DNA from: Silene conica
Taxonomy: Eukaryota > Streptophyta > Magnoliopsida > Caryophyllales > Caryophyllaceae
Direction: 5' to 3'
Length of the DNA stretch: 64,000 nucleotides
Assembly: GCA_029255685.2 (NCBI GenBank)
Contig: CM055319.2
Coordinates: 10,588,747 to 10,652,746 of the forward strand
Shown: positions 20,736 through 31,303 of the stretch, in pieces
How the letters are laid out: each line of letters opens with the position of its first letter
Numbering within the stretch: the stretch's first letter is position 1
Translations under genes and position numbers: made by a program
The notes under the pieces: model-generated
Seen by the model: the letters and a program-made list of their open reading frames with translations, nothing else
The model's database searches: none
What the model was told of the DNA's origin: nothing

Positions 20736-20835
20736 TGACCAACATAATGCGTCTTTTGTTGCATGGACTACAACCCCATGGACCCTTCCCAGTAACTTAG
20801 AATTGTGTGTCAATGCCAATTTTGTTTATGTAAAG
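20736..20835 (+). pseudogene. Isoleucyl-tRNA synthetase exon fragment
   Basis: The translation VGDQHNASF then [18 protein letters not shown] then ANFVYVK is highly characteristic of eukaryotic cytosolic isoleucine-tRNA ligase, which charges tRNA-Ile. The match stops exactly at a GTGAGT donor (20836), so this is a genomic exon with the start of its intron, not a cDNA copy. Upstream phrases (GKSPLHRV) may be the preceding part in another frame. No other exon of the gene is nearby. It lies about 0.75 kb from a Helitron helicase remnant. Helitrons are known to capture gene pieces, so capture is a reasonable inference. Confidence 0.75.
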
Positions 20836-21598
20836 GTGAGTTTCTGCTTATCAACTTTTCTTTTGAATAGTTCCTCCCGAGTACTTGTAGATTATTCGTC
20901 AAATGACTCGAGCGATGGCTGATACTTTTGCCTATTTCTGCTCAAGTTTACAGTTTTTTGGTCTAGGGGCTGCAGTTGTTGGCCTGGTTTTTGGTCTAGG
21001 GGCTGCATTTGTTGGCCTGCTCAAGATTGATGATTTTGTTCACCCAAATAGGTTGTATTTGCCGATCTACAATTATTGAGACCAAAAGGTAAAACAAATC
21101 TTCCTAATATTGATTTTTTATTGTAAATAATTTAAATTAAATGTCAAACATCTAACTAAATCGTTATTTTTTATTGCATGTTGTTGAAAGGGAATTATCA
21201 CTTGATGTACTCACTCAAGGAAGCTGATTCTCGATTATAGAGATGGTAAAATCAAGGATATATTCATATTAAGGTTCGTTTATGCACAATTTAGTAATGT
21301 AATTTTATTTAGTATTGCAACTTTTTAGAGCATTATTTTAAGTGGTAGATTTTATAAAAGTCGAGATCTGAAGCTATTGAAAAATTGATAATAACTATAC
21401 GTTGAAGTTTCAATTTTATCATAATCGCTAATATAGTATGTAAATGTCCATAAAAGGGAACTAAAATTGAATAATAATTGATAGGCCTGTATGTTCCCAA
21501 ACAGGCTGTAAAGTAAAAGATAAATCACTTGAAAAAAAGACTAAAATACAATATAAAATAGATTAGTGTAGTCAATTACAGAAATCTAGCTTACAAAT
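20836..21598. other. Region between the synthetase piece and the Helitron helicase
   Basis: A tandem duplication 'tttttggtctaggggctgca' with 'ttgttggcctg' lies at 20953-21020. A short hairpin GCCTGT...ACAGGC lies at 21486-21508. No ORF is supported. A Helitron 3' end could lie here, but I could not identify a clear one. Confidence 0.35.
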
Positions 21599-22724
21599 TT
21601 ATAATTTCTCAAAAATCTCCTTGTAGACAACATTAGATGTTCTATTAGTAACTCCATTGTTGTCGTCCAGAAGAAGGACTTTTAGACCTTTCTTACTTGT
21701 AACCCTAGATAAGGCAACATACAATTGGCCATGGGTAAAGACTGGTCTAGGAAGATAAAGTCCAACACGGGATAAAGATTGTCCCTGACTTTTGTTAATG
21801 GTCATAGCAAAGCAAACTGCTAGAGGAAATTGTCTTCTTTCAAACTTAATTGGGAACTTGGTAGTGTCGGAAGGTGTCAAGGTGATGCGGGGAATATAGA
21901 CCTTCCTACCAATATGACTGCCAGAAATGACAGTTGCACTAATCACTCGATTTCCTAGATGATTTACCTCCATTCGAGTGCCATTACACAATCCATTTGC
22001 TTGGTCGATGTTTCTAAGAAGCATGACTATAGCTCCAACTTTGAGTTTCAAGCTGTGATTGGGTAAACCAGAATATCTAATAAAGTTAAGAAATTCAGTA
22101 GAGTAAAGTTCCTGAATTCCACAGTTCGTCTCATCCTTGCTGATTTCATCAGAGCTTAAGTAAACTTTCTCCTCCTCTTGAATAAGATCAAGTACATAAT
22201 CGTTTACCACCTCGACGACATCATGAGTAGGAGCTATTACAGTTCTTTCAGTGAAATATTGAGGGTCCCCTAAGTGATCCTGTAAAGATGGGTACATGCT
22301 CTCTACAATGGTAGCTATTGGATCTACTCCCGGATTTATAAGTATATCTTCGGGTAATTCAATGTTACCTATGCCATCGTTTGGCCCACCGGCTAGACCA
22401 TCACCAATTTCGAGAATCCACTTTGAAAATTGTCTGATTTCATCGACGTCTGATTGCGCACTACCGACTTGAAGTCTCATATTTTTCGTGAGCTTCAAGA
22501 CCTTAAATTTAACAATTAAAAAAATTGGTCAGAATTGAATTACTAAGTAATTGTAACTGTGGTTGCAGTTTAGAAGGAGTTTAGGGTAAAATAAAATAAA
22601 AATGTAACTAATATACCTTGCAATATCTCCATAAAGGAGAAGAACTGATAGCCGCTCCTACAATATCTTGCCTGCTTCCTTTAGGTATAACCGACAAGAT
22701 TTGTCGAAAATCACCGCCAAACAT
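21599..22724 (-). mobile_element. Helitron helicase (PIF1-like) C-terminal remnant
   Basis: The two minus-strand exons are 22724-22617 (MFGGDFRQILSVIPKGSRQD...) and 22501-21599 (VLKLTKNMRLQV... to EIFEKL). They are joined by an intron of 115 bp with GT-AG ends. The GGDFRQ helicase motif, the LTKNMR segment, 'AMTINKSQGQSL' and 'GQLYVALSRVTSKKGL' are hallmarks of the C-terminal half of Helitron/PIF1 helicases, which unwind DNA during rolling-circle transposition. The N-terminal helicase motifs and the Rep domain are missing. The coding sequence is cut at its 5' side at about 22724 by the LTR-like insertion that begins there. It is a non-functional remnant. Confidence 0.85.
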
Positions 22725-23667
22725 GTAACATCCCGTATTTTCGTAAGGAATATTTCATTAAAATAAAGTAATTTCCGGAATTTAATAATAATTTAATAAT
22801 AGTCGTAATTTATAAATTTAAGATTTCCGTTAAGTTTCGTCTTAAAAATCATTTAATCTTGAGATGCCTTGGTTATTTAATATCAACCCGTCTCACATTT
22901 CCGTTTCACTTGAATAAAGTAAACCCGTCTCAAGTTTTTAAAAGGACAAGTTAAACCCTTAAAGATGCCTTCCATCGACACAACCTCCTCCCTCATTTCA
23001 TTTCACTGACATAAACCCAAACAACATTTTCAACTCTTTTCCAAGCTTAGAATCATCATCTCAAGGCCTTCCCGAACTCGTATCGAGGTAAAAGTTACAT
23101 ATTCGGAATCCTTGCGAGATTTATGATCTTTCTATCACTTTCATTTTCAATTTCGTGAAACTTCATTTCGGGGCTGTTTTGCCCTAATCACGAAATTAAG
23201 CTCCTAATGGGTGTTCTTGTGCTTTTAGGTGGTGCTTGTAGTAACCCGGAGGAAGAGCTCGTGATCATTGAAGAGGAAACCGGTGCATTCGCAAAGTAAA
23301 GGTGACGATAATGAGAAACTCGGCCTTTTTTCTAAATTTGCACTTTATGTGATTTTGGTTGTGTTTGATGGATTTTAGTTTAATCCTTGAGTTCTTATTG
23401 TTCTTACATTGTTATATAAACTAATTTTTGTGAAGATCTGAGGAAGAATTGGATGAGAAAGTGAATTTAAGAGTATACATGTTAAGACCGGTTTAATTTG
23501 TGATTTTGTTGTTAAGTCACGAAATGGTTGTGTGGATACATGTTCTTATGTTTATTTGGTGTGGTATATATGCTGGGAATGTCGAATTATTACTTAGAAA
23601 CATGTATAGGAAGGATTGGTAAAGGATTGGGAATGATTTCAATTGTCGAAATGTGCGATTTTGGGAA

Positions 23668-24060
23668 CAGGGACTCCCAGCCGGTTGGTGGACTGGCGGC
23701 CGGTCAACCGGCTGAGAGTCTCGTAGGTGGATTTTGAAGGACACTGAGGAAGGACCCTTAGCCGGTCGGCCGACAGCCGGTCAGTCGGCTGAGAGCCCCT
23801 TCTTGGTGTTTTGAAGTGTGAAATTGAGAGTTAAGGACTCTCAGCCGGCCAACCGGCTGCCTGTGCTGACCGGCTGAGAGCCCTGTTAGTAATTTGAAGG
23901 TAGTTTTAAGAGTAAATGACTCTCAGCCGGCCAACCGGCAGCCTGTGCTGACCGGCTGAGAGCCCTCTTGGTATTTTGAAGTTGTTTTTGAGAGTCAATG
24001 ACTCTCAGCCGGCCAACCGGCAGCCTGTGGCTGACCGGCTGAGAGCCCCTGATGCATAAT
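23668..24060. repeat. Minisatellite, 82-bp unit x5, with internal inverted repeats
   Basis: Copies start near 23668, 23752, 23835, 23917 and 23999. The best units contain CTCTCAGCCGG and, about 20 nt later, CCGGCTGAGAG, a perfect 11-bp inverted repeat able to form a hairpin. GC content is far above the surroundings. Confidence 0.85.
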
Positions 24061-24324
24061 AAATTGCTTATAACTTTTTATTCACATGTCGGATTGCATT
24101 GATTCTTTTTCCGTATGCTTCGTATGCATGTTTGGAGTCCCCGAGGTTCGGGCAACACTATATTGGGTTCGGGAATAGAGTGGGTATAGAGACCCCCCGG
24201 TCGGGCAACCGAAAGGGAAACCGGCTCTCCCTCGGCTTAATTCCTGGGGTCAATTAAGTGTTGGTTTGAAAATACGTCGTTGCATAATTAGTTATGAATT
24301 GAGTAAGTTCGGAATTGAAGTTGT

Positions 24325-24700
24325 AGAACTATGATTTGGATTAGGTCATAGTTTGTGTTGCCTTTGTATTTTGAGGTGTATTGTTGTAAGACTATGATTT
24401 GGATTAGGTCATAGTTTGTGTTGCCTTGGTATTTTGAGGTGTATTCTTGTGGAGTCTGTGATTTGGATTAGGTCACAGTTTTCGTTTGCCTTTGTATTTT
24501 GAGGTGTATTGTTGCGGGACTGTGATTAGGATTAGGTCACAGTTTTGCTTGCCTTTGTATTTTGAGGTGTATTCTTGTGGAGCTGTGATTAGGATTAGAT
24601 CACAGTTTTGTTTGCCTTTGTATTTTGAGGTGTATTTCTGTGGAATCTGTGATTTGGATTAGGTCACAGTTTTCGTTTGCTTTTGTATTCGAGGTGTATT
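24325..24700. repeat. Minisatellite, 63-bp unit x6
   Basis: The phrase 'tgatttggattaggtcatag' and variants, followed by 'tttgtattttgaggtgtatt', recur at about 63-bp spacing from 24331 to 24700. It is non-coding and lies within the LTR-like region. Confidence 0.85.
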
Positions 24701-25192
24701 TATGCATGTGGATTGTATTTGCTGAGGCTATGTATTTAGGCCGTGGTTGTATAATGGAGTCTTCATATGAGTTTCTCTTGTAGTGTGTATTTGTATCCTG
24801 CCATGCCTGGGATTGGGGTCATGGTTTGATACTGTTGAATGTTGTATATACTTGCCTGAGTTAGGGTACGGTGTTATATACTTGCTGTTTTATATCTGCT
24901 TGCCTGAAGTTGGTACAGTGTCAGATATGTATGTTGATATGGATGAGTATATTACTGTGTTTATTGTACTGTTCATCCAAGGCATTGGATGACTCTTTAA
25001 TTAGTTTCGTAAATGGTTTGGATTGAAAGACCCCCCGGCTGGGCAACCGGAAGGGAAACCGGCTCTCCTTCCAAATAGTTTCCGAAGTTGGTTGAGAGCC
25101 TTGCATAGTATTTGCATGATGATAGGAGTTTGAGATGATGGATTATATGCTTCACATGATTGTTTATGTTGGAGTATAATACATGTATATAT

Positions 25193-25890
25193 TGTTGGGG
25201 CTGGTGTCCTTGACAGTTAGTACAATGACTTACTAAATCTCTTAAAGGATCATAAGGGCATACTTCAGTATTATTATCAGTTGATCCACGTTTATCAATA
25301 ACGGTTGGCTTGCTAGATAAGTTTGACGTTATTGTCATACGGATGGCGGTGATCAACTGGTCCCTATACGTCACACCTATAGGACACGTTTGAGAGATGT
25401 GAAGGTATGAAAATACAGTCACATTTATGCTGTTTTATCAATCTACATGCATATTGCGACGCCGACTATGCAAGCTGCCCAACCACACGTCGCTCTCTAT
25501 CCGCATACATCGTTTTTCTAGGTGGTTCGCCAATCTCCTGGAAAACTAAGAAACAAAGTACGGTCTCTAAATCGTCTGCCGAATCCGAATATCGGGCTAT
25601 TGCTTACACCGTCTGTGAATTAAAATGGCTCAAAGGCCTACTCAGTTTTCTCGGTATCCAGCACACTCGGCCAATTGACCTTTCATGCGACAGTCAATCC
25701 GCTCTCCACATCGCTCGCAACCCGGTCTTTCATGAGCGGACCAAACATATTGAGGTCGATTGTCATTTTATTCGGGACGAAATTACAAATGGGACAATTC
25801 GACCAAGCTATGTCAATACTAAGCTACAACTCGCCGACATTCTCACAAAAGCACTCGGTCGTGCTCCGTTCCATGACTTACTCTTCAATC
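25193..25890 (+). mobile_element. Ty1/copia fragment: LTR/leader-like piece and RNase H end, fossil
   Basis: The stretch begins TGTTGGGGCTGGTGTCC, which may be an LTR start. From about 25440 it encodes the end of a Copia polyprotein: a YCDADYASC RNase H start, SAESEYRAI, 'ADILTKALG' and the C-terminal tail. Gag, protease, integrase and most of the reverse transcriptase are absent. It is a heavily broken remnant inserted in, or recombined with, the Gypsy-like LTR. Confidence 0.7.
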
Positions 25891-26341
25891 TGTGCATCGG
25901 TCCAAAACCGGACCGGACCGGACCGGAACCGGAATTGGCAAAAATGATGGACCGGGACCGGACCGGAATATAAAAAATACGGACCGGAACCGGACCGGAC
26001 CGGTTGGACCGGAATTTGAATATTATGAAGCGACAAAATTATGGATTGGTAAAATTATGGATCGGAATTTGAATATTATGGACCGGTTGGACCGATTTGG
26101 ACCGGATTTTAATATATTTTTGAGGAAAAAAATATAAAAACATAAAATCCGGTCCAATCCGGTCCAAACCGGTCCGGACCGGAAAAAACCGGTCCTGGAC
26201 CGGACCGGACCGGAACCCGGAATCTTAAAAAATGGTGGACCTGAGACCGGACCGGATTTTTTAATTCCGGTTCCGGTCCGATAGATTCCGGTCCGGTCCG
26301 GTCCATTTTCCCGGTCCGGACCGGATTTTGCACACCCCTAG
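25890..26341. repeat. Palindromic GGACCGG-rich element
   Basis: Two arms rich in GGACCGG units are in inverted order: 25900-26020 reads ...aaaaccggaccggaccgg and 26150-26325 reads its complement. The right tip on the minus strand is TAGGGGTGTGCAAAA, a tip seen in plant hAT-type MITEs. The left tip keeps 'tgtgca' only. No clear 8-bp target duplication was found. The open frames here come from the simple repeat. Confidence 0.55.
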
Positions 26342-26355
26342 ATGGGGGTATTACA

Positions 26356-28307
26356 CAGGCCCAACAAGCCCCAAGCCCATGCTTCTTCCCTAACGGCTAT
26401 AAGACCTTCAACGGGTCTTTTCTACCAAATCTCCACACATAAGGCAATGATATCATTTGCCAAGTTTAGCTTCTGTTAATATTCTTCCTTCCTTGTTTAA
26501 CCAATAGCATATATATACATACATCATGTACCACCGTAAACACAAGAATCAATAATATATACAATCTTATATATCTTCCAATCATAATAAAATGTAATAC
26601 TGCAATCGATTATATAATTAGGAATGATAATTCTGAATTTAGGAGTGAAGGAAATTAAATCAAAATAAAAGTGAGTGGGTGGTTTTTTTGCTTGTTTGAA
26701 GGACCCAATCAAATTCACTTAAATTCTATTCCTTTTATAGGGATAGATAAGATGAAATAAATAAGATAAAACATTATTTACGCAAACAAAATTCTCATTT
26801 GTAACGTTGATCGCTTTGTTATATACCTTTCTTTGGCAAATGCGTGATTGCATATTTGCATAAACCATTATTTTGTGTTAATTTTAAGTATGAATGTATA
26901 TATGGAACTATGGAAATGAGTTACTTGTCACCTTCAACACTAATTAATTTCTCCGATAATTTAAATGCGAGACAACTTCCCATTTACTTAATATATACAT
27001 ATAGTAATTAAAGCTCTGCCAAATTAGGGATGCTGGTTAGATGATTTAATGGCCAACATCAATCCTAGTTATGATTATATGAAATTCATTCACCAACAAT
27101 CTTTTTTTTTTTTTTCAAGATTCATTCACCAACAATCTGATCACTTGCTAATTTGCTATTAATGTGTCTATTTAATTGGCAATGCAACTCCGTGAATTCT
27201 TTTGGTACGTAATGTTATTCCATGAGTTGATAGTTCCATCTAGGAGATGACAACGGGTAGGATCTGGACAGGGCCGTTTCTGAGATTTTGGTGGTCTTGT
27301 GCGAAGTTTAAAATAAGGTTCTCCTTTACAGTTTTTTCGTTTGAATGTAAAATCATTATTAAAGCGGTATTTTGTATTATAAACAAAAATAAATCATTGA
27401 AAGTTAAAATTTAAAATTAAACTATCCAAAAGAAATCAATATATATTTGCTTGTGATACGAGAGAAAAATAAAGGATCCGATAAACTTACGGTTTTTCTA
27501 ACGTGTGCCCTTATAACAGACATTAATAATCTAAATGCGGAAAGATTTACAACATATTTTCATTTGATTCTTTGATAGAAACTCATTTGTACCATAATTA
27601 ATGTTCTTCTCATTAATTATATATCCAATTATTAATGTTCTTCTCATTAATTATTGGGCTCTAGTAATAAGTGCAGATCAATTTCGATCGTTAATTTTCC
27701 AAATGTATGGATAGTAGAATTTGGCAATTGATTGATTATGGCAGATTAAGCAAATGATCAAACTCTATTTTCAATTGGAGAAGTCTCAAATAAAAATACA
27801 GTTTTACAATACAGTAAGTTTTGGTTAAGACGAGTTAAAGCTACCAAGTGAGTAACAAAGACAAAAATTACTATTTTTTAGGTGATAAGTGAGGTAATTT
27901 GATATGTATTTGACCAGTCTTATGTTTAGGACGAATAATGACGGTTTGAAATGAGAATTTGTGTTTACAATAATAGAGAGGAGTCGTGTAACTCGTGTTT
28001 AAAGGAAAAGAAGGAGAATGAGATAACACACAACGCAACTGAAAAACACAGCCTGATATAGATTAGTGATTGAGTAAAGTATTCGGGGGAAAAATTCCGC
28101 CAATAATCATGATAATCTGGTCACTAAATTCACTTACAAGTTAAATTAGAGCGAAATTAAATTAAATTAAATTCAATTCAATTCAGTGCATGCATAAATG
28201 CATCATCATGACTTTATTAAAAGTTGGGATCGAATTCGAATGCAATAACACAACACGAGTTACAATGATATTAGCATCATGCAATCAAACGTACGTACGT
28301 ACTCCAC
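26356..28307. other. AT-rich region with repeat scraps, no gene
   Basis: A dispersed repeat at 26640-26750 ('attaaatcaaaataaaagtg', 'accaatcaaa' and 'ccttttatagggatagat') has a second copy at 44650-44760. At 27278 there is an hAT-like tip (cagggccgtttctgag) without a partner. At 27084-27138 a poly(T) tract is flanked by 19-bp direct repeats. I see no coding region. Confidence 0.5.
27084..27138 (-). repeat. 19-bp direct repeats around a poly(T) tract
   Basis: ATTCATTCACCAACAATCT occurs at 27084-27102 and 27120-27138. The 17 bp between are thirteen T and CAAG. On the minus strand this is CTTG plus poly(A) between perfect 19-bp target duplications, the footprint expected of an extremely 5'-truncated LINE or SINE insertion. 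Confidence 0.7.
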
Positions 28308-29060
28308 TGTTGGAAATAGGGGCTTGTTAAGGGGAGTCCTTTTCTAACATTTGTCCCACATAGGAGAGTTATAGAAGTTTGCTTGTGTTTATATATCCTT
28401 CTATTACTACACCTATCACTAGTGGGTCAAGGGAGCCTTTTGTAGAGGCTTTGCGAGGTGCTTAATTCAGCTCGCGCGCGTGCCGTGCCCGGATCCGGAT
28501 TCGGACTCGAGATTTGGGATTCGGGATTTGGCAATCGCCTGCGGCGGGCTGTGCCTATATTTTTGGGCCGCGGATTTGTTTTTGCTGTGTAATATGAAAA
28601 TCGTCCAGGTTCATTCTGAGTTTGAAACAGTCAGTCAAGTGACTGTTAGTGGGTGAGATATTCTCTCCCCACTTCCAGCACCTTGACTGCTGATTTCGAG
28701 GAGGCTGCTTCATGCTTTAGGGTTTCTGTTCCAGACTATATAAACCCACCTCTGCGAACTCAGAAATACACAACACTCTCATCTCCTCTCTCAATTCTCT
28801 CTTCTTCCTATCTCTAAATTATGGGTAATTGTTTATAATCGTTCCAAGTCTCACAGTTCCGAGTGGGCGGAGCTGCGTGGGGACTGTAGTGTTAACCTTG
28901 GGGAACTACCGGCACTAGCTGATCGCCACCACGGTCGTACCGGAAAAATAGTTTTCAAGGCAGTGGTCTCCTACCACGGCGCTACATTTTACGGTTCTGT
29001 CTTCTTCTCCTCTTGTTTTTTCGATCTCTGTTTATTGTTGTTACAGCCTTTTACCAAAAA
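28308..29060 (+). repeat. Left LTR of the Copia element at 28.3-41.8 kb
   Basis: Starts TGTTGG. A USE-like GTCCCACATAG lies at 28353-28363 and a TATATAT at 28390-28396, inside the part repeated at the right end. The inner boundary is uncertain, placed near 29045-29063 by comparison with the right LTR. Confidence 0.65.
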
Positions 29061-29565
29061 TTTGAAAACTATTTTACTGTAACAATGTCTGTTGTTTCGA
29101 AAATCGTACCTGATATGTCAAAACTTGAGGCTTTAGGCGGAAACAACTATAAGCGTTGGTCCCAGAAACTGTTAACGTTTTTTGAGCAATTGGATATTGA
29201 TTATGTGTTGTTTAGTGACCCCCTGCTCTAGTCGTTTATGACCCCCCTACCGCTAGTAAGGAAATAGCTACTGTGTCGGCTGTCAATGGTGTTAAGTCAA
29301 ATGAGGATGTTATTACGAAATTCGAAAAGGATAACAAAACTGCTAGATGTCACATTCTTAATAATATGACAAACACCCTGTTCGATTTATTTCTTGTGAA
29401 TAAATCTGCTAAAGTTATTTGGGAGGCTCTAGAGACTAAGTATGGGGCGGATGATGCTGGAAAAAAGAAGTATGTTGTGGGAAAATGGTTGGGATTTCAT
29501 ATGGTTGACGGGAAACCCATCATGGAACAAGTTCACATTTATGACACTACAAAAAAATACTGCCC

Positions 29566-29950
29566 TTGCGACGGAAAATTTGCGACGGACAGAAATTCCG
29601 TCGCAAAATTAGTTTTGTGACGGACTTTGCGACGGATTTTTTTTTTACGACAGAATTTGCGACGGACCTGAATTTCCCAGACCCGCGAAGTGAAAGTCAA
29701 ATGGCGGGAAAGTTTGCGACGGAAATTCCGTCGCAAATATTGACCTTTGCGACGGAATTTCCGTCGCAAACATATTGACCGGACTTGACCAAAAGTGGGT
29801 CAAGGTCAAATCTTGACCAGATTTGCGACGGAATTTCCGTCGCAGGAGTCAATATTTGCGACGGAATTTCCGTCGCAAATCTGGTCAAAGTTTGACCTTG
29901 ACCAGATTTGCGACGGAAATTCCGTCGCAAAATTCCGTCGCAAAGATTTT
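29566..29950. repeat. CACTA left subterminal palindromic repeats
   Basis: About ten occurrences of TTTGCGACGG or its complement, often face to face as GCGACGGAATTTCCGTCGC. They alternate with 'ggtcaaggtcaa'-type phrases. Open frames on both strands here come from the repeat. Confidence 0.85.
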
Positions 29951-30642
29951 TTATACAGACCCCGCGGGTCTCCTTCTTTTCCCCAAATCGATTTCAAAAT
30001 TAAAAAAAAAAGAAAACCCTAAGCGATCGGCGATTTGTGCTACCACCACACCACCACCCTACCACCCTACCCTACCCCCTACAATCCCCCGCCGCCGCCG
30101 TCGCCGGAGCCGCCGGAGCCGCGCCACCACTCTTCCTTCCTCCTTCCTCCTTCTCCTTCCTTCTCCTTCCTCCTCCTTCCTCCTCCTTCTCCTTTCTTCT
30201 CCCTTCCACCTGCCACCTCACCGCCGTCACCACCTCACCGCCGCCACCTTCCCTCCGCCACTTCTTTCTTTCTTATGTATGTTTACTAACTTTATTAATA
30301 TACCGTCTTAATTTTTTATGTTTAATCCGTCGCAAAATTCCGTCGCAAATTCCGTATTATTGTTTTTTTATTGTTATTAGGAATAGTTAGTTTAGTTTAA
30401 TTGTTATTTGATTAGTTTAGTTAGTATTGTTAGGTGGTTAGTGATATTAAGTTAGTAGCTAATTCCGTCCCAAATCCGTCGCATATTGTTGTTAAGTTGT
30501 TTAGGACGATTGTTTTTTGATATAAAATTTGCATTGTTGTTGATTGTTAGTGTTGTTGATTTTTTTAGAATATTCTTGAATAGTACCCGTTCAATAATTA
30601 CACATTAGGTGTAATTGTTGAATAGTCCCCGTTTTGGGACTG

Positions 30643-30852
30643 TCTTTGAATCTTTCATGCCATTTAGGTAGTAAACATTCTTATATTTTCTTGATTGTAA
30701 TGAAACAAAAATTGGACAACACTTCCTTATTGTTCTCCAAATACATTCTATATAATGTATTTGGAGAACAATAGGGAAGTGCTGCCCAATTTTTGTCTCA
30801 TTACAATTAAGAAAATATAAGAGTATTACTAATGGTATGAAAGATTCAAAGA
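30643..30852. ncRNA. Long near-perfect fold-back in the CACTA 5' region
   Basis: The left arm runs from 'tctttgaatctttcatgcc' (30643) to 'ctccaaatacatt' (30747). After a loop of about 6 nt (ctatat), the right arm reads its complement to 'gattcaaaga' (30852). The inner ~68 bp of stem has only five mismatches, all transitions, and the outer part pairs with small bulges. It lies about 450 bp upstream of the transposase ATG. It could be a small MITE or a hairpin RNA source. ncRNA is a hypothesis, not a demonstrated transcript. Confidence 0.55.
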
Positions 30853-30913
30853 TGGGTTTAGGCTGGAGAGATAAGGACCCCAGACCAATATATGTAAATT
30901 GTTCTTTTTTGCA

Positions 30914-30993
30914 GGTTGGTGTTGGTGTTGGTGTTGGTGTTGGTGTTGGTGTTGGTGTTGGTGTTGTTGTTGGTGTTGTTGTTGGTGTTGTAG

Positions 30994-31043
<50 letters not shown>

Positions 31044-31141
31044 AGTTGTTGTTATATATGTAGTTGTTATTTAATTGTTGTTGTTAATTAATTGTTATTG
31101 TTGTTAATAAGTTGTTAACTAGTTTTTGTTGTTAGTTGTTG

Positions 31142-31240
<99 letters not shown>

Positions 31241-31265
31241 TGTTATTTAATTGTTGTTGTTAATT
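30914..31265. repeat. (TTGGTG)n, (TTG)n and (TA)n microsatellites
   Basis: GTTGGT units at 30914-30962 grade into TTG units to about 31050. After a duplicated phrase 'tatgtagttgttatttaatt' comes a pure (TA)n tract at 31144-31235. The flanking phrase recurs after it (31233-31265), so the tract lies in a small tandem duplication. It is upstream of the transposase gene. Confidence 0.9.
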
Positions 31266-31303
31266 AGTTGTTGTTATTGTTTGTTAAAATATGTAGATTT
31301 ACT

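Larger units (their letters stand above)
22724..25192 (+). mobile_element. Gypsy-like (possibly Tekay-type) LTR, fossil
   Basis: It starts TGTAACATCCCGTATTTTCG, a start common to plant Gypsy LTRs, exactly where the Helitron helicase is interrupted. A short tail GGGGGTATTACA at 26344-26355 could be the matching end. The stretch has no coding frame of its own. It contains two minisatellites (23668-24060 and 24325-24700) and the phrase 'gggaaaccggctctcc' at both about 24208 and 25051. The assignment to Gypsy is inference from the terminus and length. It is broken: no internal coding region, and other elements are inserted. Confidence 0.5.

Noticed and set aside
23517-25422. Several 60-140-codon frames in the Gypsy-like LTR region
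   Set aside because: They run through minisatellites on both strands and show no family similarity.
29539-30390. Overlapping frames at the left end of the CACTA element
   Set aside because: Generated by the palindromic subterminal motif and a Pro-rich low-complexity tract on both strands; no conserved domain.
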